DNA from: Acridotheres tristis
Lineage: Eukaryota > Chordata > Aves > Passeriformes > Sturnidae
Direction: 5' to 3'
Length of the DNA: 64,000 nt
Assembly: GCA_037013685.1 (NCBI GenBank)
Contig: CM072884.1
Location: forward strand, 110,710,048 to 110,774,047
The notes beneath the pieces were generated by a model. The model was given only the letters and a program-made list of their open reading frames with translations. It was not told where the DNA came from and did not search any database. Position 1 is the stretch's first letter. Every line of letters starts with the position of its first letter. Both the position numbers and the translations under genes were made by a program. Of the stretch, positions 12,301 through 22,799 are shown in pieces.

Positions 12301-15300
12301 AACAGCTTGAAGTGAATAACTATCATTCTTATTTTAAGCCCTTTTTTTACACAATAACTTAGTCACAGATTGACAAAAATATACACGTTAAACCACCTGG
12401 TCAGAGTAGAGCCAAAAATAATGAGAATTTACTCACAAAGTTTAGTTAGTGATTCAGCTGTTTATCATAAATATAAAATACATGTAATAGAACCAAAGCT
12501 GCAGCTTTGCACTTTTATGGCAGCAAACAAAGAAGGTGTTCTTACATCAGTGTTCAATTAATTACCTTTGTATGCTTGCAAAAATAGGCTGACATTGTGT
12601 TTCTTCAAAAACAGTGTCTAAAAAAAAGTTCATCTTTGCTTTAATTAACTTTACAGTCACCTTCATTCTCATAATAGCACGTACCAAATAATTTCTTAGC
12701 TAACAAGCCATTTGTCATTCAGCACATAAATACACAATATCAGATACAGTACAAGAAAGAAAAAAAAGGAAATAAATACACACCCCTCAATACTGGTTTC
12801 TTTCCAATCTCTTGAAGTGCTTCAATGGATATTGCATTTTGGGGTACATTAACAGCAGCAAAGTATCCCAAATACCAAGCAGCCAAGGATATCACCAGGA
12901 ATGCAAATAATCTCAGAAGAACTGTGAACGGGGAAAATAATTTAAAAAAATTATAAAAAGAAACCACCCCACAAAGACATAAAAATGTTTTCATAGCAAC
13001 ACAGAAAATCTTGTCATTTTTTTCTGGCATTGCTACCAAACTGGCTGTTTTTTGTCTGATTCACTGTGCTAACCTCAGCCTTCAGAGAGGTGGCAATAGA
13101 GTATTTGTTGCATTCCCATCTAGGACAACTCCTTTTGTTTCTAAAACTTGATCTTCAGGCAGAAAATTCCCCCAACACTCCCTTCAATCCACATCCATAA
13201 TATCTCAAAGAAACACAGAGTTTAACTCAACCCTAGAAAGATTTTGACTCTGAAAAGTAAGTACCAGGTACTACAGAGGTGTTTTGCAGTTACTATTGAT
13301 TTTTTGAGACATGCAGACACTCCAGGAATGGTTTTAAACGCTGATCAAATAGGGAATTCCCTGCACCCACGTTTTCAACATACTGGGTTAAAAGCAGAAA
13401 TCCCTTTGACACAATGAGCTTTGACTGCATTCAAAGAATCACAGAATAATGTGGGTTGGAAGGGACTCTCAAAGTTAATCTGATTTGACCTCCCTTCAAT
13501 GAGCAGGGAAATCTTCAACTGCATCAGGTTGCTCAGAGCCCTGTCCAGCCTGACCTTGGGTATTTCCAGGGATGGAGCAGCCACCACATCCCTGGATAAC
13601 CTGTGCCAGTGTTTTACCAGCCTTGTTGTGAAAAGCTTCCTCCTCATATTGATTATCTGCTTTTCCTCAACACCAGAAGTGCTAACAGGCTTTCCTGATG
13701 AAATACAGCACCTAATTCATGATGCCAAACGAGGAAGTATCACACTCCAGTAGTGGAACAGGCTGTTTGAGAGGTGTGAGTCACTTCCTGAACTGCAAAG
13801 AACCATCCTTGAAAACAAGGGTCTTTTAAATGGAAAAAAGAAAATTATTCATTTTATAGTCCTGAAAACTGAGTTCAATGGGACCAATATCCAAAAATAC
13901 TTTGCCAGCCCTCTAGAAAATATCTTGTATTATCTAGTCTGAATCTTCCTTATAACAGTTTACACTCATAAGATACTTCTTTCCTTTCCTTCTTGGAACT
14001 GCCTTTTATAAACATTAAGATTTCTGCCCTACCCTCTCTCTAGAATAAGGCCAACTTTTTCACTTGTCCTCTTCCAGTCCTGTTTTGCAAGTTCTGCCAC
14101 TCCTGTGAATTCTGCCCAATTGGTTTGCATCCAAATTCTGAAAAATTCTGTAGAATGAACACACTGGTCCAACACAGACATTCCTGATCCTTTACTTCTG
14201 CTTATTCATGCCAGAAGGAACTTTGATATCTTTTTTTCTTCATAAGAGAAGACTTTATTCACTTAGGTTCTGTTGATAATCCACCATAAAGACAGAACTT
14301 TTTTCTCTAGCTACTTCCTATTTGTACTTGTCCACGTGATTATTCCTGCAATCTCCCAGCTTTAAAAATAAAAAGCCCAGTGAAACATTGCAGAAACATT
14401 TGTGTGACTCCAGGGAAAATATAATGAGGAACTTGCTGTGGTTTCCTCAAAGGAATAAGATTGAGAAATTAATGTAATGAATCTTTAGATATTATAAATT
14501 TCCCTAAATCCCCATGAGAAATCTCTCACTCCACCACGAGTAATAGTGCAAACTCACACTAAAATAACACTGAAATTACTCTGACACTTCATTCGTGCAG
14601 TGATGTGAACACAAACACTGATAAAGTTCATAGGCACACATGAGGAGGCTGCTGGAAACGAGAAGAAAAACAGCAACCTTTGCTCTTTTTCAATATCAAA
14701 AAAATTTACCAGATTTATACACTAAATATATTTAATTCATAAAGGAGGCCAAGTCACAAGTTTCAAAGACAAAACCCAGGAAGAACAAAGTAAAAATGGC
14801 AATTTTATTGAGAGATTTCAGTGACTGTTTTTGGAGAGGTGATGGGTGCATTGCAAAGATTTATGAGAACACCAGTCAGGCTTTGTTTGCTCATTCCACA
14901 AAGCTTGGCAGGTTTACCTTTACAATGTATTTGCACTATTTTTCATCATTATTATGGAGGAGCTCTTGCAAAACAGACTCAACAATGCAGCGTTTTACCT
15001 AAATTGAGGACAAATGTCTAACTGCTGTTATGCCTGATGTTATTCCCTGGTGGCTGGGAAAATCATGGAACAGATCATTCTGGGTCTGATCACATGGCAC
15101 AAACAGGATAAGTAAGGAATCAGCACGGGTTTAAGAAAGGCAGGTCCTGCCTGACCAACCTGGTCTCCTTTATGAGCAGCTGATTCCCTGGGGAATGTGG
15201 GGAAGGCTGTGGATGTGTGTCCCTGGACTTCTGCAAAGCCTTTGGCACCATCTCCCGCAGCATCTCCTGGAAAAGCTGCAGCCCTGGGCTTGGACAGGTG

Positions 15301-17459
15301 CATCTTCCCTGGGTTAAGAATTGCCTGCACGTCCAAGCCCAGAGGGTGGTGGGGAACGGTGTCACACCCAGCTGGGGTTCAGTCACGAGTGGTGTCTGTG
15401 CCCCAGGATCAATTCTGGGGCCGGTCAGGTTCAATGTCTTTGTTGATGATCTGGGTGAGGGGATCGAGGGCACACTCAGTCAGTTTGCAGACAACACAGA
15501 GTTGGGTGGGAGTGTGGATCTGCTGGAGGGCAGGAAGGCTCCGCAGAGGGGTCTGGACAGGCTGGATCGATGGACTGAGGCTTGGATCAGGAATAGTGTG
15601 GCCGCAGGAGCAGGACCTGGGCACTGGTGAGGCTACACCTCGAATCCCGTGTTCAGCTGTGGGCTTGTCACCATTGAGGGGCTGGGGTGTGCCAGAAAGG
15701 AGCTGGGGAAGGGGCTGGAGCCCCAGGAGGGGCTGAGGGAGCTGGGAAAGGGGCTGAGGCTGGAGAAAAGGAGGCTCAGGGGGGACCTTGTGGCTCTGCA
15801 CAAATCCCTGCCAGGAGGGGCAGGGAGGGGGGGTCGGGCTCTGCTCCAGGGAACAGGGACAGGAGGAGAGGGAACGGCCTCAGGCTGGGCCAGGGCAGGC
15901 TCAGCTTGGACAGCAGCAGGAATTTCCCCATGGAAAGGGAGCTCAGGCCTTGGCAGGGGCTGCCCAGGGAGCTTTGGAGTGCCCATCCCTGGAGAAGTTC
16001 AAGAAACAGCTGGATGTGGCACTCAGTGCTACTCTCTAGTTCACAGGATGGTGATCAATCAAAGGCTGGACGCGAAGATCTTGGAGGTTTTTCCCAACCT
16101 AAATAGTTCTGTGATTCTATAATATATTCTGTATTCTACTTGGAACACAAGCTTCTTAAACGTTTTTTGAAATCTGCTTTTTAAGGCTCAAGGAATAAAT
16201 TTACCAACTGTCCTGCGCAGTTTGCACTTGGTTCTCAAAACTCATAGAATGTTTCCACTTTCAACCAACTTCTGGTTTTGCTTTCTAGGACTCAGAAGGC
16301 ATCAAGAGACCTCACTGCTGGGCCCAGCTGGCTCTCTTAGGTCTACCTAGGTTATTTATCCTGCACACAAACATTCATTTTTGGGTTTCTCCACAGCCAC
16401 ATGCAAACCTCTACACAGTTAACAGTGAAGCCATAAGCTCAGAGTTAAGACAATCAAGAGAACTTAATATTTATGATTAAGCAATTAAGAGTAATAGAGC
16501 ACAAAGTCCAGCCTGCAGGCAGGAAAGTCAGACTCTGCTGGTATTGCAGGCTGTGGCTGCTCAGCACCAAGGAGCAGAGAGGGACAATGAGTGCAGAGGT
16601 GATGCTGTGCCTCTCTCACTCCATTTCTGGCACGGAGGAGTTCCCTGAGAGTTACAGCTGTGCCACTGTCATGAGCAGAAATACTCACAGTGCCAGGCAG
16701 AGAAGGTGGCAGAGAGAAGCCAGGAGGAAGGGCAGTCAGCATGGAGGTGTGGCAGGACATGTAAAACAGCAGAGCATAAGGAAAAGATGAGAGAAGCACA
16801 GAATATCTGTTTCCGAGTTTAAAGGGACCCGCGCTTAAATTAAATTTTAAGTTCAAATTAAAATTTTCGAGTTTAAAGGGATCACCCAGTCCAACTCCTG
16901 GTCCAGCACAGTATAACCAACAATCCCATCCTGTGCCAGAGAGCGTTGTCCAAACACTCCTTGAGTTCTGGCAGGTTCAGAGCTCTCCTGTTCCCTGGGG
17001 AGTTGTTCCAGTGCCCGACCACGCTCTGGGTGAAAAACCTTCCCCATATAACCTAAACCTCCCCTGAGAGAGCTTCCTGCCATTCCCTCGGCTCTTGTGC
17101 CAGCAGTCCCACCTTTCAACAGCTCCCAATTTCCCTTGTCCCTCAGGTGCCCCTTGGCAGCAACTAAATCCCTAAATGTAAGCCCAGTACTGGGTTTTTC
17201 TGAGTTTAGCTGATTCCAAACCCCCACGCAGCCACACCTCGCTAATATACACACACACCCGCACACAGCTGGGCTTGAACGGGGGGGGAAGCCAAGAAAA
17301 AGAGAATATATTTAAGACTCGAGCATGAATTATTCCAGACTCAGAGCTGGATGTTGAGCCGGCATCATCCCTCTCGCCCCTTCCCCTTGGCCAGGCGGTC
17401 TCATCCCGCCCGGAGAGGCTCCAGGGCGCATCCTACTCACAGCGCTGGGTCAGCTTCAT
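6235..17459 (-). CDS. FAM3B: FAM3B (PANDER), secreted cytokine-like protein, complete
   Basis: FAM3B is a secreted FAM3-family protein, known in mammals as pancreatic-derived factor, released from islet and epithelial cells and linked to glucose and lipid metabolism. Eight minus-strand coding exons join in consistent phase: 17441-17459, 12784-12921, 11915-12038, 11070-11128, 9543-9593, 8786-8873, 7965-8097 and 6235-6324. Together they give 702 nt, or 233 residues; human FAM3B has 235. Residues about 7-27 form a hydrophobic signal segment. The FAM3 fold follows, with QKCDHWSPC, a glycine-rich turn, [42 protein letters not shown] and a terminal EGCIP. Four cysteines of the mature family are kept, but the extra RCFDMY cysteine of the human protein is replaced by a phenylalanine. 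The start was chosen because the first exon ends in phase 1 at a consensus GTGAGT and joins exon 2 cleanly. Confidence 0.93.
6610..6943 (+). mobile_element. CR1 LINE fragment, left part
   Basis: Resembles the CR1 3' region in sense orientation, including the GAAAGGCTGAGGGAGCTGGG and GCTCAGCCTGGAGAGGAG words. It lies in FAM3B intron 7, antisense to the gene, and is cut off abruptly by the minisatellite to its right. Confidence 0.8.
6944..7392. repeat. TGTCCCTGTCTGTG-type minisatellite inside a CR1
   Basis: About 450 bp of variant units built from TGTCCCTG, TCTG and TGTG words. The left part favours a TGTCCCTGGG form and the right part a TGTCCCTGTCTGTG form, suggesting successive expansion waves. 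Long open frames on both strands are a by-product of the repeat and are not genes. Confidence 0.9.
7510..7678 (+). mobile_element. CR1 LINE fragment, right part with 3' end
   Basis: Continues the CR1 interrupted at 6943. It holds GACCCACTGTGGTCCCTTCC and ends in the ATTCTGTGATC-type CR1 terminus. The two halves are collinear and in the same orientation. Confidence 0.8.
7965..8097 (-). CDS. FAM3B: FAM3B exon 7
   Basis: TTCCTAG acceptor and GTCAGT donor. It encodes [20 protein letters not shown], then [15 protein letters not shown] and NIQKEK. This is the most conserved part of the gene. Length 133 nt. Confidence 0.96.
8786..8873 (-). CDS. FAM3B: FAM3B exon 6
   Basis: CTCCACAG acceptor and GTAGGA donor. 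It encodes [18 protein letters not shown] followed by [10 protein letters not shown], matching the human segment ending MVTYDDGSTR. Length 88 nt. Confidence 0.93.
9543..9593 (-). CDS. FAM3B: FAM3B exon 5 (51 nt)
   Basis: Small exon between an AATTACAG acceptor and a GTAAGG donor. It encodes [16 protein letters not shown], aligned with human VTGNVTATRCFDMYEG. It starts with two bases completing Tyr and ends with one base completing Asp, exactly as the neighbouring exons need. FEMW is a variant of the FDMW-type FAM3 core motif. Confidence 0.88.
9594..11069. other. FAM3B intron 4, no further features
   Basis: AT-rich intronic sequence. No repeat of recognisable family or additional exon was seen. 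Confidence 0.5.
11070..11128 (-). CDS. FAM3B: FAM3B exon 4
   Basis: ATTCCAG acceptor and GTAAGTAAG donor. It encodes [19 protein letters not shown]; the GINIAIVN end is identical to the human strand, while the start is divergent. Length 59 nt. Confidence 0.92.
11630..11768. repeat. GAA/GGA trinucleotide array in FAM3B intron 3
   Basis: A pure purine plus-strand tract: mixed GGA and GAA at the start, about eight GAA units, then roughly twenty GGA units with one GTGGAG interruption near the end. On the sense strand of FAM3B it is polypyrimidine. It lies about 145 bp from the intron's acceptor-proximal end near 11914. Confidence 0.95.
11915..12038 (-). CDS. FAM3B: FAM3B exon 3: first cysteine pair
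   Basis: TTGCAG acceptor and GTGAGT donor. It encodes [24 protein letters not shown] and KAKICFEDE, close to the human segment. Three of the four mature cysteines lie here. Length 124 nt. Confidence 0.95.
12784..12921 (-). CDS. FAM3B: FAM3B exon 2: signal segment and stem
   Basis: The exon is bounded by a TTCACAG acceptor and a GTGTGT donor. It encodes the hydrophobic run containing LAAWYLGYF, then the stem ending IGKKPVLR, which matches human SIGERPVLK in position. Length 138 nt, entering and leaving in phase 1. Confidence 0.9.
13434..13668 (-). mobile_element. CR1 LINE 3' fragment
   Basis: Starts with AATCACAGAATAATG and GGTTGGAAGGGACTCTC, the reverse complement of the CR1 3' end. It continues through the CCTGTCCAGCCTGACCTTGG region. 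It lies in FAM3B intron 1 in the same orientation as the gene. Confidence 0.85.
15020..16125 (+). mobile_element. CR1 LINE fragment with reverse-transcriptase remnant
   Basis: About 1.1 kb of CR1 in plus orientation in FAM3B intron 1. A translated stretch from 15217 contains [15 protein letters not shown] and [11 protein letters not shown], followed by FADNTELGG at 15484-15510. This is the CR1 reverse-transcriptase catalytic region with the second Asp of the usual FADD box changed to Asn. Frame breaks and the missing 5' portion make it inactive. The 3' end reads AGTTCTGTGATTCTATA near 16121. Confidence 0.88.
16798..17200 (-). mobile_element. CR1 LINE 3' fragment beside FAM3B exon 1
   Basis: Contains the reversed CR1 words AGTCCAACTCCTGGTCCAGC and GAGTTCTGGCAGGTTCAG. 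A short internal duplication of GAGTTTAAAGGGA occurs near 16817 and 16869. It ends some 240 bp downstream of FAM3B coding exon 1. Confidence 0.8.
17441..17459 (-). CDS. FAM3B: FAM3B coding exon 1 (19 nt)
   Basis: ATG AAG CTG ACC CAG CGC T is followed directly by a GTGAGT donor, encoding MKLTQR plus the first base of Phe. It joins exon 2, which starts with TT, to begin the hydrophobic signal segment. It lies in the CpG-rich segment where a promoter is expected. It is assigned from phase, donor and position; no transcript was available. Confidence 0.75.
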
Positions 17460-17667
17460 TATATTCCTCTTCCTCCTTCTCCTTCTCCTCGTCCCTCTGC
17501 CGGCCTCCCCTGCCAGCACCGGGAAGGGGAGCGGCCGCCTGTCAGAGCCGCACCGCCCCGGTTAAAGTTGAATAACTTCGAATTATTCTCCTCAGAGAGC
17601 ACCCATCTGGCCCGCGGGACAGAGGGAGGGCTGACATGCCACTCAGGAGCCCGTTCGGGAAGCTGGA
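17460..17667 (-). promoter_or_regulatory. FAM3B CpG-rich 5' region, candidate promoter
   Basis: Immediately 5' of the FAM3B start codon on the minus strand. It has several CpG sites, including a GCGGCCGC at about 17531 and CCGCCCCGG near 17553 resembling an Sp1 site. No TATA box was found at a fitting distance, which suits a TATA-less CpG promoter. The transcription start cannot be fixed from sequence. Confidence 0.5.
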
Positions 17668-17668
17668 C

Positions 17669-17872
17669 TCTCCTCTCCTCTCCTCTCCTCTCCTCTCCTC
17701 TCCTCTCCTCTCCTCTCCTCTCCTCTCCTCTCCTCTCCTCTCCTCTCCTCTCCTCTCCTCTCCTCTCCTCTCCTCTCCTCTCCTCTCCTCTCCTCTCCTC
17801 TCCTCTCCTCTCCTCTCCTCTCCTCTCCTCTCCTCTCCTCTCCTCTCCTCTCCTCTCCTCTCCTCTCCTCTC
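17669..17872. repeat. (TCTCC)n pentanucleotide array
   Basis: About 204 bp, some 41 uninterrupted copies. Pure pyrimidine on the plus strand and GGAGA on the FAM3B sense strand. It begins about 210 bp upstream of the FAM3B start codon. Confidence 0.97.
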
Positions 17873-17875
17873 CAT

Positions 17876-18198
17876 TCCTTTCCTTTCCTTTCCTTTCCTT
17901 TCCTTTCCTTTCCTTTCCTTTCCTTTCCTTTCCTTTCCTTTCCTTTCCTTTCCTTTCCTTTCCTTTCCTTTCCTTTCCTTTCCTTTCCTTTCCTTTCCTT
18001 TCCTTTCCTTTCCTTTCCTTTCCTTTCCTTTCCTTTCCTTTCCTTTCCTTTCCTTTCCTTTCCTTTCCTTTCCTTTCCTTTCCTTTCCTTTCCTTTCCTT
18101 TCCTTTCCTTTCCTTTCCTTTCCTTTCCTTTCCTTTCCTTTCCTTTCCTTTCCTTTCCTTTCCTTTCCTTTCCTTTCCTTTCCTTTCCTTTCCTTTCC
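17876..18198. repeat. (TTTCC)n pentanucleotide array
   Basis: About 323 bp, some 65 uninterrupted copies. It differs from the adjoining TCTCC array by one base per unit, with a single ATT junction between the two. All frames of the unit lack stop codons, so the long KGKER-type frames here are artefacts. Confidence 0.97.
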
Positions 18199-18205
18199 CC
18201 TTCCC

Positions 18206-18420
18206 TTCTGCCATGGCCAGGCAATGTCCCACTACATCAGGTTACTCAGGCTTTGGACACTTCCCAGGATGGGGAGCTCTACCACCCTGACAGTGAAGAA
18301 TTTCTTCCTAATATCCAATCTAAACCTACTCTCTTTGAGTTTGGATCCATTCTGCAGATGAAACAGATTTTTTTGCATCTGCCGAACCCAAGCCAAGTCT
18401 TTTTCCATTGGAGACCCCGC
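18206..18420 (-). mobile_element. CR1 LINE fragment
   Basis: Contains the reversed CR1 words GACAGTGAAGAATTTCTTCC and AATATCCAATCTAAACCTAC. It abuts the pentanucleotide array directly. Confidence 0.8.
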
Positions 18421-18479
18421 CTCCTTTTTCCAGCCCCTGCCCAAGGGCTGGGATGACACAATTTCCACCACGAGCTCCA

Positions 18480-21400
18480 GCCCACCCTTGGTTCATCTTT
18501 TCTTTTTACCTGGTGTTGTGCAGCATCACCTGGAGGTTTCCTCCCTGCTGGGGTAGCTGGGTCAGTAATTTTCATTTAGAAAATCTCTCAAATTACTCTG
18601 TGATTCTGCAGTTGCCCTTAAGAACTCTCAGATTTAGTTTCCACTAAGCTCTTTCATTCCCTCTGCCTCTAATGATGCACAGGAATTATATTTAGCTCAG
18701 CAAACAGATGAATAAAATCCTGCAGGGACTCATATAGGAACACAGTGGGGCTTTTGCATTCCTCCCAGGACACTCCTGAGAGCTGTAAATGTTTCCAGTC
18801 CCTGGAGGAGAGGTGTTTCTTGTCCTTGTCTGCGAGTGGTATATTATAATAGCCTGTAAATTGCAGGTAAAACCTAAGGGAGTAATTGCTGCTGGTTATT
18901 TCCAAATGTACTGGAGCTTGCAAATGAAAAAGCAACGTCCCATAAAACCTGGGCGTGTGAATAATTAAACAGGTAACATGGGACAAATAAAACTTAAGGA
19001 ATGAGAAGCATAGGACGGAAAGGAAAAAGAGTTCTGAGGTGGCAAGAGGAAGTTAAGGACAATAGTCTGTCATACTTTTTAAAATATGCAGTTATTTCTG
19101 CAGGAAGTGTTATCCTGTAAGCTGGCACATCAGAAAATGATTGAAACTGTTGAAGACTGCACTTCTAGCCCTTAAAGTAACAATAATCCAGCTCTAAACC
19201 CAAAACACTGTGTGGTAATGAAAAATTCCTCTGTTTTTATTAAAGCAAGGAATATTGACTAGGACTTGGGATAATTTAATTTTGAAATAAATTTATAGTA
19301 TGAGTAGTGGTGGGTCACAGATTCCATAGGGAAAACTTTTAAGCCCTTTAGGAACTTTGTCACCACCTCAATACAGTGAAAAAAACACTTCACTGGCCAT
19401 CAGTGTATTGGAAAAATGAAATTTTACCTGCTTTTACCCACAAGAAAAGTGTAGCAGGTTACTTTTCATTACTGCCTAAACTACATGGAACTACACCCAA
19501 GATTGCTACAAATCCTGGTTTGCTGGCCTGCCAAATCCCAGGGATCCAGTGGCTGAGGGGATTTTAAGTGCCTAAGGAAGAGGAAACTCTAAAATATTTT
19601 ACTTCAGGTATCTCAGTTTTGTATCTGCAAAAAAAATCAAGTGACACTTCTTTCTTTAGTGATTAATCGAAGATGTGGGGTGCAGAACCCTTCTGAAGGA
19701 TCTTTTCTGATTTCACCCTGCAAACATTCATTCTGTAATTTAAAAGCTTAGAGAAAAACTTACAAAATACGAATCTGCACTCTCAATTCCTGTGAGGCTG
19801 TAAGACTCTTTGGTGATAAGCAGGACAGGAAATCTACTCAGGGAACAAATGACACTGAATGGAGCAGGTGAATGCATCTTATCACAAAATCCAGCTCAGC
19901 AGAGGAAATTTATGGTCTAACACAGTTAAAACTATACCAGCAAGTTCCTGCTTGCCCTTTGAACCACGGCACCAAGAGAGAGATTTTCTGCATCCACCTC
20001 ACGTGGCTAACAAATGAGCAAAAGTGTCATTCCAGCCCTCATAAGAATTTAATTTACGTGTTTGCTGCTTGCCCACAAATGGCCAGCAGTGGATTTTCAG
20101 TCCTGCCAGGACGAGTTCAAAGAATTTAATGATTTAACGCAGAGGCAGAATTTGCAAGGCAGGGAGAGAATATTGGATTAAATCTTTGCTTGTAGAGCTC
20201 CCAAGAACTTTAAAAAATAGATCTTCTGCATAAAATGTACAACTAGTGCTAATTTTACCTAAGACTTGGGGCAGACAAGATCATGCACATGGACAGAAGG
20301 GACAGTAATGTGGAAGAGCAATTATTTAACTCCCCCATAATTTATCATGTGCCTGTGCCATAACTCAGCATCCTATGTGGTGGTGACATGAAGGGGAACA
20401 TAGAGAAATAGAGATGTAAATATCTATTGTAATAAAATTACTGTTGATGTTTGTTTGTTTTTTCTGGGTTTTGTTTGTTTGGGTTCTCCCCCCCCCCTTT
20501 TTTTTAAATGAAACTCAGGAGCAAATACTTAAAACAAGATGAGAACTTCTAGATACTTCTTTTGTGGATATACAGGATTAAAGTCAGCTTCCCCAAGATA
20601 TGCAAAAACAGATCATTTAACCAAGGGCAAAAAGCAAGCATGGATTACTTTCAGCTGATAAGCTGGAAAACCTGTAAAGCTTGTGAGTCTGGGGCATTGC
20701 TGGACCACAAAGGTGGGGCTAATTTGTGTGTTTTTCTTCTGCTTTTTTAATCCAGAGAAACATGTGGAAAATATATTTAACTGCACTACATCCCGATAGA
20801 AGATGGATACATCAGCAGTCAAAAATAAATCAGCAGCTAAAAATCAGTATAAACCCCCAGCCTAGAGAATGTTCAAGTTGTCCAACAATAAAAATAATCT
20901 CATTCAATAAGAATGCAGAAAGCAATGTGAAATTTACAATTAAAAAGCACTCAAGGGAAAAGTAAATAGTATTCCTACTCAGAGTACTTCAGAACAATTC
21001 TGGGTGCATGAAAAGAGAGAATTTGAAGAATCACAATACCTTGTTTAGTCATAGAAAGCAGTCTCATCTAGCTAACAGCTATAAAAATCCAATACTCCAA
21101 TATTTGTGTAGGCACTGGCAGCACAGATCCCTGTATTCTTTACAACAATCTGTATTGGTAAATACTATTGAATTCCCTAGCCCAACAGATGATGAATCCA
21201 GGTATAGGCAAGTGGTACTTGTCAGCCTCTAGAAAGAAAAAAAAAATAGAAACCACATGCCATTTATTTTTAAAGAGTTTGTTTTGGTGGAGAAAGGGGA
21301 GAATAGTAGATGTTTACTGTTTAAGTGGCCATCAGAATGACACATTGTACTGGAAAATTACACAGAGCACTTGCACTGCCAACTTTCACGTATTTATGTA

Positions 21401-21665
21401 CACTTCACTGTCATTATAAAAACACCCCATATTCTTGCAATAAATTCTTACTTTTGTGTTTCACACACAAACTTAAAAGCTGTTTTGTCTAAACAGGCCA
21501 GTTTTCATGGGCAAGGCCGAGACAGGCAGGTGTGAATAAAAAGCTTTATAGTTCTGGATTCAATGAGCCTGAAGGGTGCTCTCAAGATGATGGCAATTTC
21601 AAGAGCATAAAGAAAGTTTAAACACAAGAAAAATAATGAAATGTTGTGAGCAGAGCTGTGTAATA
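18480..21665. other. Intergenic between FAM3B and BACE2, left part
   Basis: AT-rich DNA with short poly-C/poly-T runs near 20490-20510. No gene, RNA gene or repeat family was recognised. Confidence 0.5.
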
Positions 21666-21670
21666 GTGGG

Positions 21671-21860
21671 ATCATGGAATGGTTTTGAAGGCAACTTAAA
21701 AATCATCATCAAGTTCCAAACCCCTGCCATGGGCAGGGACACCTTTCACTAGAACAGGTGGCTCAAAGCTCCATCCAACACCTGAACACTGGAAGGGATG
21801 CAGCATCCACAACTTCTGGGGCAGTAATGGAGAAGCTTTGTTGAATATCAGAACAGAAAT
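21671..21860 (-). mobile_element. Old CR1 LINE fragment
   Basis: ATCATGGAATGGTTTTGAAG and ACCCCTGCCATGGGCAGGG are diverged forms of the reversed CR1 3' end. Confidence 0.7.
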
Positions 21861-22099
21861 AAGCAAAACCTGCCAGCTTTGAAGGAAAAATATTAAACGG
21901 TGCCACTCCATCCTACTTGACTAATACCCTAAATTTACAACATACACAATAAATACACTGTGCTGCTTTTAAAATGCTCAGGGCTTAAAATAACGGACTT
22001 TTAAAAGAGGCGTTTAGGTGGAGGGAAGAGGGAGATGATAAACCATCAGAAAACTCTAAGCTAAGGACCTTTGAGATCGGATATTCAAAAAAGAAAGCG

Positions 22100-22350
22100 A
22101 AAATAACTTTAAAGGGAATTCGGGGAAGAAAACCAACCAGAAAGTGCTGCAAGGGCTCCCGGAGTTGGAAAACGCCCCTTGGGCTCCACCTGGCGAGGAA
22201 AGAGCGCGGAGCAGGGATTGGGAACAGGGACAGGGATTTGTGTCCCTTCCCCATCGCATCCCAGGGCAGGAACAGCCCCAGGTGTGACCCGAACCATCAG
22301 CAGCTTCACCTTCTCGGCATCATGGATCTCTGCTCGATTCTGCCTCATAC
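22100..22350 (-). other. GC-rich segment with a short protein-like frame
   Basis: A minus-strand frame starting with ATG near 22348 reads MRQNRAEIHDAEKVKLLMV and continues to about 22109. Composition is higher in CpG than its surroundings. It may be an untranslated regulatory block, part of an old retroposed gene, or chance. No family was recognised. Confidence 0.2.
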
Positions 22351-22425
22351 TGAAAGGTTGAAGCAGGAATATCTGACTCCTCGGGTCTTAGCTTTTATGT
22401 TTTCCAGAATCTCTGCTGCTTAGCG

Positions 22426-22797
22426 TGTAACTCTGAAATTTCATATTGGGTTAGTAAGTTCTCTTCACAGGGTAGTTAGACAAAACAATTCCTTTCTAGC
22501 TGGAGAATCAAGGACGACTGGTACCCAAAAATCATAAACAATGGTGAGGGAAAGGGGGCAAGCCAGGGGGCTGAGATTTCATAGCCTGGGGCTGTGCTTG
22601 GATAATTGACCCCAATATGCAGATAAACCAAAACTTATAAAAGTGTAAAAACTCGTGACGGGATCCATTTGGATTTGATTTGGGTGTAGCCCCGGCCAGG
22701 CTCTTGCACGGCCCAAAGTGTATCCTTTCAATAAATACCTATTTTATTTCTTTTGCTCTGTCTAGTCTCTGTTCCAGGTCAGCCTTTCCAGGCAACA
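22426..22797 (+). mobile_element. Solo LTR between FAM3B and BACE2
   Basis: Starts TGTAACTCTG and ends GGCAACA, with TATAAAAG at 22636-22643 and AATAAA at 22730-22735 in the order expected of a retroviral LTR in plus orientation. No target duplication was found, so the borders are approximate. No viral genes adjoin it. Confidence 0.6.
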
Positions 22798-22799
22798 GT

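Noticed and set aside
17562..17577. HNF1-like site GTTAAAGTTGAATAAC in the FAM3B 5' region
   Set aside because: The half-site spacing is wider than the HNF1 consensus, so the match is too weak to list.
17459..18361. Long open frames on both strands of 193-257 codons rich in KGKER or LSFPF
   Set aside because: They are translations of the pentanucleotide arrays, whose units contain no stop codon in any frame.
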